This document shows positions 61,201 to 64,000 of a DNA stretch of 64,000 nt, piece after piece. Position 1 is the first letter of the stretch. Every line of letters begins with the position of its first letter. Source of the stretch: Pithys albifrons albifrons (lineage: Eukaryota > Chordata > Aves > Passeriformes > Thamnophilidae); the NCBI RefSeq assembly GCF_047495875.1, contig NC_092462.1, positions 41,081,669-41,145,668 on the forward strand. The letters run 5' to 3'. The notes beneath the pieces are model-generated. The model saw nothing but the letters and a program-made list of their open reading frames with translations. It ran no database searches and had not been told where the DNA came from. Made by a program: the position numbers and the translations under genes.

Positions 61201-63759
61201 CAAATCTACATTTTCCCTAAATGCAGATTTATCAACTGAAGTCAGTAAAGCTTCTCACATTTTTCTAGTACCTGAAAGCAAGAAACCACAGAGGTACAAA
61301 AGTATTTCATGACCATGGCAAAGACAGGTCTTAAGCTTGTTTTACAGCCTATCTGTTTGTCTGCAGGTAACATGAGAACTTGTACGTACTGTACCTGATC
61401 ATTTCTGAACTTTCAGAGAGCATTTTAAAACTAGTGATTATTTCGTGTAATTAACAAATGGAAGATCTGAAATATTTGCTTCAAAATGCTTATGCAGTGA
61501 TGCAGACAGGAAGAAGAAAAGGCATTTTCTTCATGGAAGATACGAACACTGCCAGCTAGGAAAGAAGGGATTTAAAACCAATAAGGGGAACTAACTGCCT
61601 GGAAAGGTATGATACAGAAAGACTGAGGTACAGAGGCTGATCATGAGGAATCTTGGCATGATCAGAAAGGGATCAAAAGCTCTATTAAATATCTAGACTG
61701 TATGTATCAAGCAGAAAAAAATCTGGGTGTAGAAAAATCTCGTATCTAAGAAAGAAGTTGATTTGAAGTTGATTTTGCCGATTACAGAATATATTAATTT
61801 AAGTTGTAGTTTAAAGAAGCTGACTCTGAAAGAAAGCATGTGTGGCAGAGACACTTTTCTGCAGCAACTTTGACAGAAGAAGATTTTCCTTTGGGGCAAG
61901 TGTGAATTTCTAGTGTGGCAGGAGAAAATGAAGGGGCAGAATACTGAGTAAGCAGGGGGTGAAAGTCACTCTGAGACAAGGAGTTGAAGCGTATCTGTAA
62001 TTCATTACATACCCTGCATCAGTATCCTCAGTTGGTCCCCTCTCCCTGCACAAGCCTTCCCCCTTGCTGCATTCAAAAGCCTCTCATAAATCCCTCAGCT
62101 GCCAGCACATATCACAGGCAGTAGATCTCTGTGCCATTCAGTCTCATTGGGCATAATGCCCAACCTGCCGAAGCAACTCTCTGTGCTAAGTTCTAACAAT
62201 TTATGGCTTTACTGCTTTCCTGCTATGATAGTTTTTCTTCATGATATTTGAAAACCCAGAACAACTATTTATGACTGTAACCCCAATATGCCATCAAACA
62301 AATAAACAGCAACAACAAAAATTTAAAAATGGAAAGAAACCAAATGTGTGCTCAGTTAACTGAAGCTACATGATGTAACTCGATTATCTGAAATGTATTA
62401 ATATTCATGTTGAATTTAAATAAGGTGAATAGCTTTCCTAATATCTGGTCCTTCAATATCTAAAACTTTTTTAAAACACTACTTCTGTTGAACCCAGTGA
62501 ATAAGAGATTGGAGTTTGCCTGTTAGGAAGCAAAAGGCAGTACTTGTGAGGCTCTCTTCCTTTATGGGAAATAGGAGAGACACTTAAAAGATAACTGAGC
62601 TTTTCTAACTATACATGTGTTACCTTTTGTGCTTATAAAAAAAGTCTCAGACAATCCCTTTAGTGCTCTGTTTTTAGACCGTGAATGCCTGAGTTCACCA
62701 TTATCTAATACAAGTGAAAAAATATTAAAGTGATGCAGTATTTTTCTTGTTAATTTAACAAGAAGTTACACTAATCAGGTGACTCATTAAAACTTTCAAA
62801 CCCTATTTTCTTTCTATTTTGATTTCACAGGAGTGGTTCTTGATCCCTTCATATCGCCCTTAATCTCTGGCTACTCTGGAATATAGACAGTATATTTTCC
62901 TTCCAGTTGTTTTTAGCATGGCTGTCTAATGAAATTAGATTCATCTGCATGCATTCTGTTTGTCTGTCCATCTGTCAGTCTGGGCTCAAAGCAGAAGCTG
63001 GTCCCTTGCACTTAGCAGTGTTCACACATGGGAATAATTCAGTGAGCCTAATGTACTGTAAACTTGCGTTTTAGCAAAGGTAAGTTCCCCCTTTGGACAG
63101 TCCTGGTATCTGTTCTGCCTCTGGGAACCTTCATGATCACTGAAGGTTCTCTCAAACGTAGAACTGACTGACTTGTACAGAAGTAAGCTCATAAATATCC
63201 TGTAAGTCTATATACGCCTTTTAATATCAGGACATTAAGAACTAATCCCTTTTTTATTTTATTTTTTTTAAAGGAAATGTTCTGAGAAGAAGAAAAAAAA
63301 AGTAGTAGTGCAGGCAGCCAGAAATACTATTTTAGTCATTTCACTAATTGTGAAAGTTTACTTGTTTAAAAAATTGACATTTCTTTAGGCCAGCCAACAT
63401 AAAGGCCTACTGTTAGGTCTGTGCAGACTGCATTTTTCTTTTTCCAAATTCGTACCCATGTCTGCTATTCTGTCCAGACTGAATTAGACCAAATGATACT
63501 GTCTGAGAAAAATTACCTTTTCTTCAGCTACAGTATGAGCATTGGAACATTTACACATGTAGTATAATTACTGGGAAATATATTGTGAAATATTTTTGAA
63601 TGTTTGTTGAAAGAACAAAAGCTACATAGATTTGGTTGGGCTTTATAAATTAAAAACTCAAAAATGACAGTGTGTATTATAAATTTTCTAATTCTTAAAG
63701 ATTCACAGTGTTACCTTTTCAAATATGCAAACCATATTCAGTATTTTTTTTATTAATCA
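58250..63759. other. Unique AT-rich non-coding DNA
   Basis: No gene or repeat recognised. The part at 59,100-60,700 has the mixed, low-repeat texture of conserved non-coding DNA, which cannot be confirmed here. A short palindrome with 10-bp arms lies at 62,744-62,764 (TTCTTGTTAA, T, TTAACAAGAA). Confidence 0.45.
62744..62764. repeat. Short palindrome, 10-bp arms
   Basis: TTCTTGTTAA and TTAACAAGAA around one T. The same architecture as the 43-bp palindrome but at a length that chance can give in AT-rich DNA. Confidence 0.65.
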
Positions 63760-64000
63760 CAGAAAGGTAAAGTTAAAAGGGAGCTTAGTAGATCATCCAG
63801 TCCAACACTGTTGTCCAAAACTTAATCAGCAATATTCTTATCATTCTTGACTGAGGAGTTCATACTTGACCTCCAATACTTCAAAATCTTCCTATGCAGT
63901 CAGTTCCTAATCCTTTCCAATAGAATTTATTTTTTCTATATGCTGGAGCAAAACCTTTCTTACTCTAGTTTAACTGCATTATCTCTGCTTGTATTTATCA
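63760..64000 (-). mobile_element. CR1 LINE 3' end, cut by the window edge
   Basis: Read on plus, CACAGAAAGGTAAAGTTAAAAGG, then GATCATCCAGTCCAACAC, a CTTCAAAATCTTCCTATGCAGT region and CTGGAGCAAAACCTTTCTTACTCTAG follow the order of the complement of a CR1 3' end. The copy is on minus and continues past base 64,000. It is strongly diverged. Confidence 0.65.

Overview
The window is vertebrate nuclear DNA: AT-rich, CpG-poor, with no operon structure, no long open reading frame, and decayed retroelements between long unique stretches. The retroelements are the best clue to the organism. There are several CR1-type LINE copies on both strands and a solo LTR of retroviral type, the usual repeat complement of a bird (or at least a sauropsid). 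No intact protein-coding gene, tRNA, rRNA or CRISPR array was found. The longest open frames (up to about 137 codons) look like chance frames or remnants inside LINEs. The window is most simply part of a gene desert or of a very large intron.

Layout. 1-6.4 kb is unique AT-rich DNA with a TG/CA microsatellite (about 1.8 kb) and an unexpectedly CpG-dense block (about 3.2-3.4 kb). An old CR1-like fragment lies at about 6.4-6.8 kb (+). 6.8-15.2 kb is unique, with an A/C-rich tract at 11.4 kb and a GC-richer block at 13.1-13.7 kb that is open in several frames on both strands. A CR1 copy carrying the 3' half of the reverse transcriptase, the C-terminal region and the LINE 3' end occupies about 15.2-16.4 kb (+). 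A 408-bp solo LTR flanked by a 6-bp duplication lies at 18,169-18,576. A CR1 3' end lies at about 23.1 kb (-). A CR1 copy with the endonuclease, the linker and the very start of the RT lies at about 31.0-32.2 kb (-).

From 32 to 64 kb the DNA is mostly unique. It holds an exon-like segment at 38.0-38.1 kb (-), a perfect 19-bp tandem duplication at 45.07 kb, a degenerate tandem array of about three ~140-bp units at 45.7-46.1 kb, a perfect 43-bp palindrome at 47,398-47,440, a G-quadruplex motif at 48.45 kb, a CR1 3' tail at 50.3 kb (-), an exon-like segment at 56.8 kb (+), a possible LTR end at 58.1-58.25 kb (-), and a CR1 3' end running off the right edge (-).

No new multi-gene system is visible. 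The observations most worth following are the perfect palindrome, the degenerate tandem array, the CpG-dense block, the two exon-like segments and the GC-richer blocks, which may be conserved regulatory elements. The last point cannot be decided without alignments.
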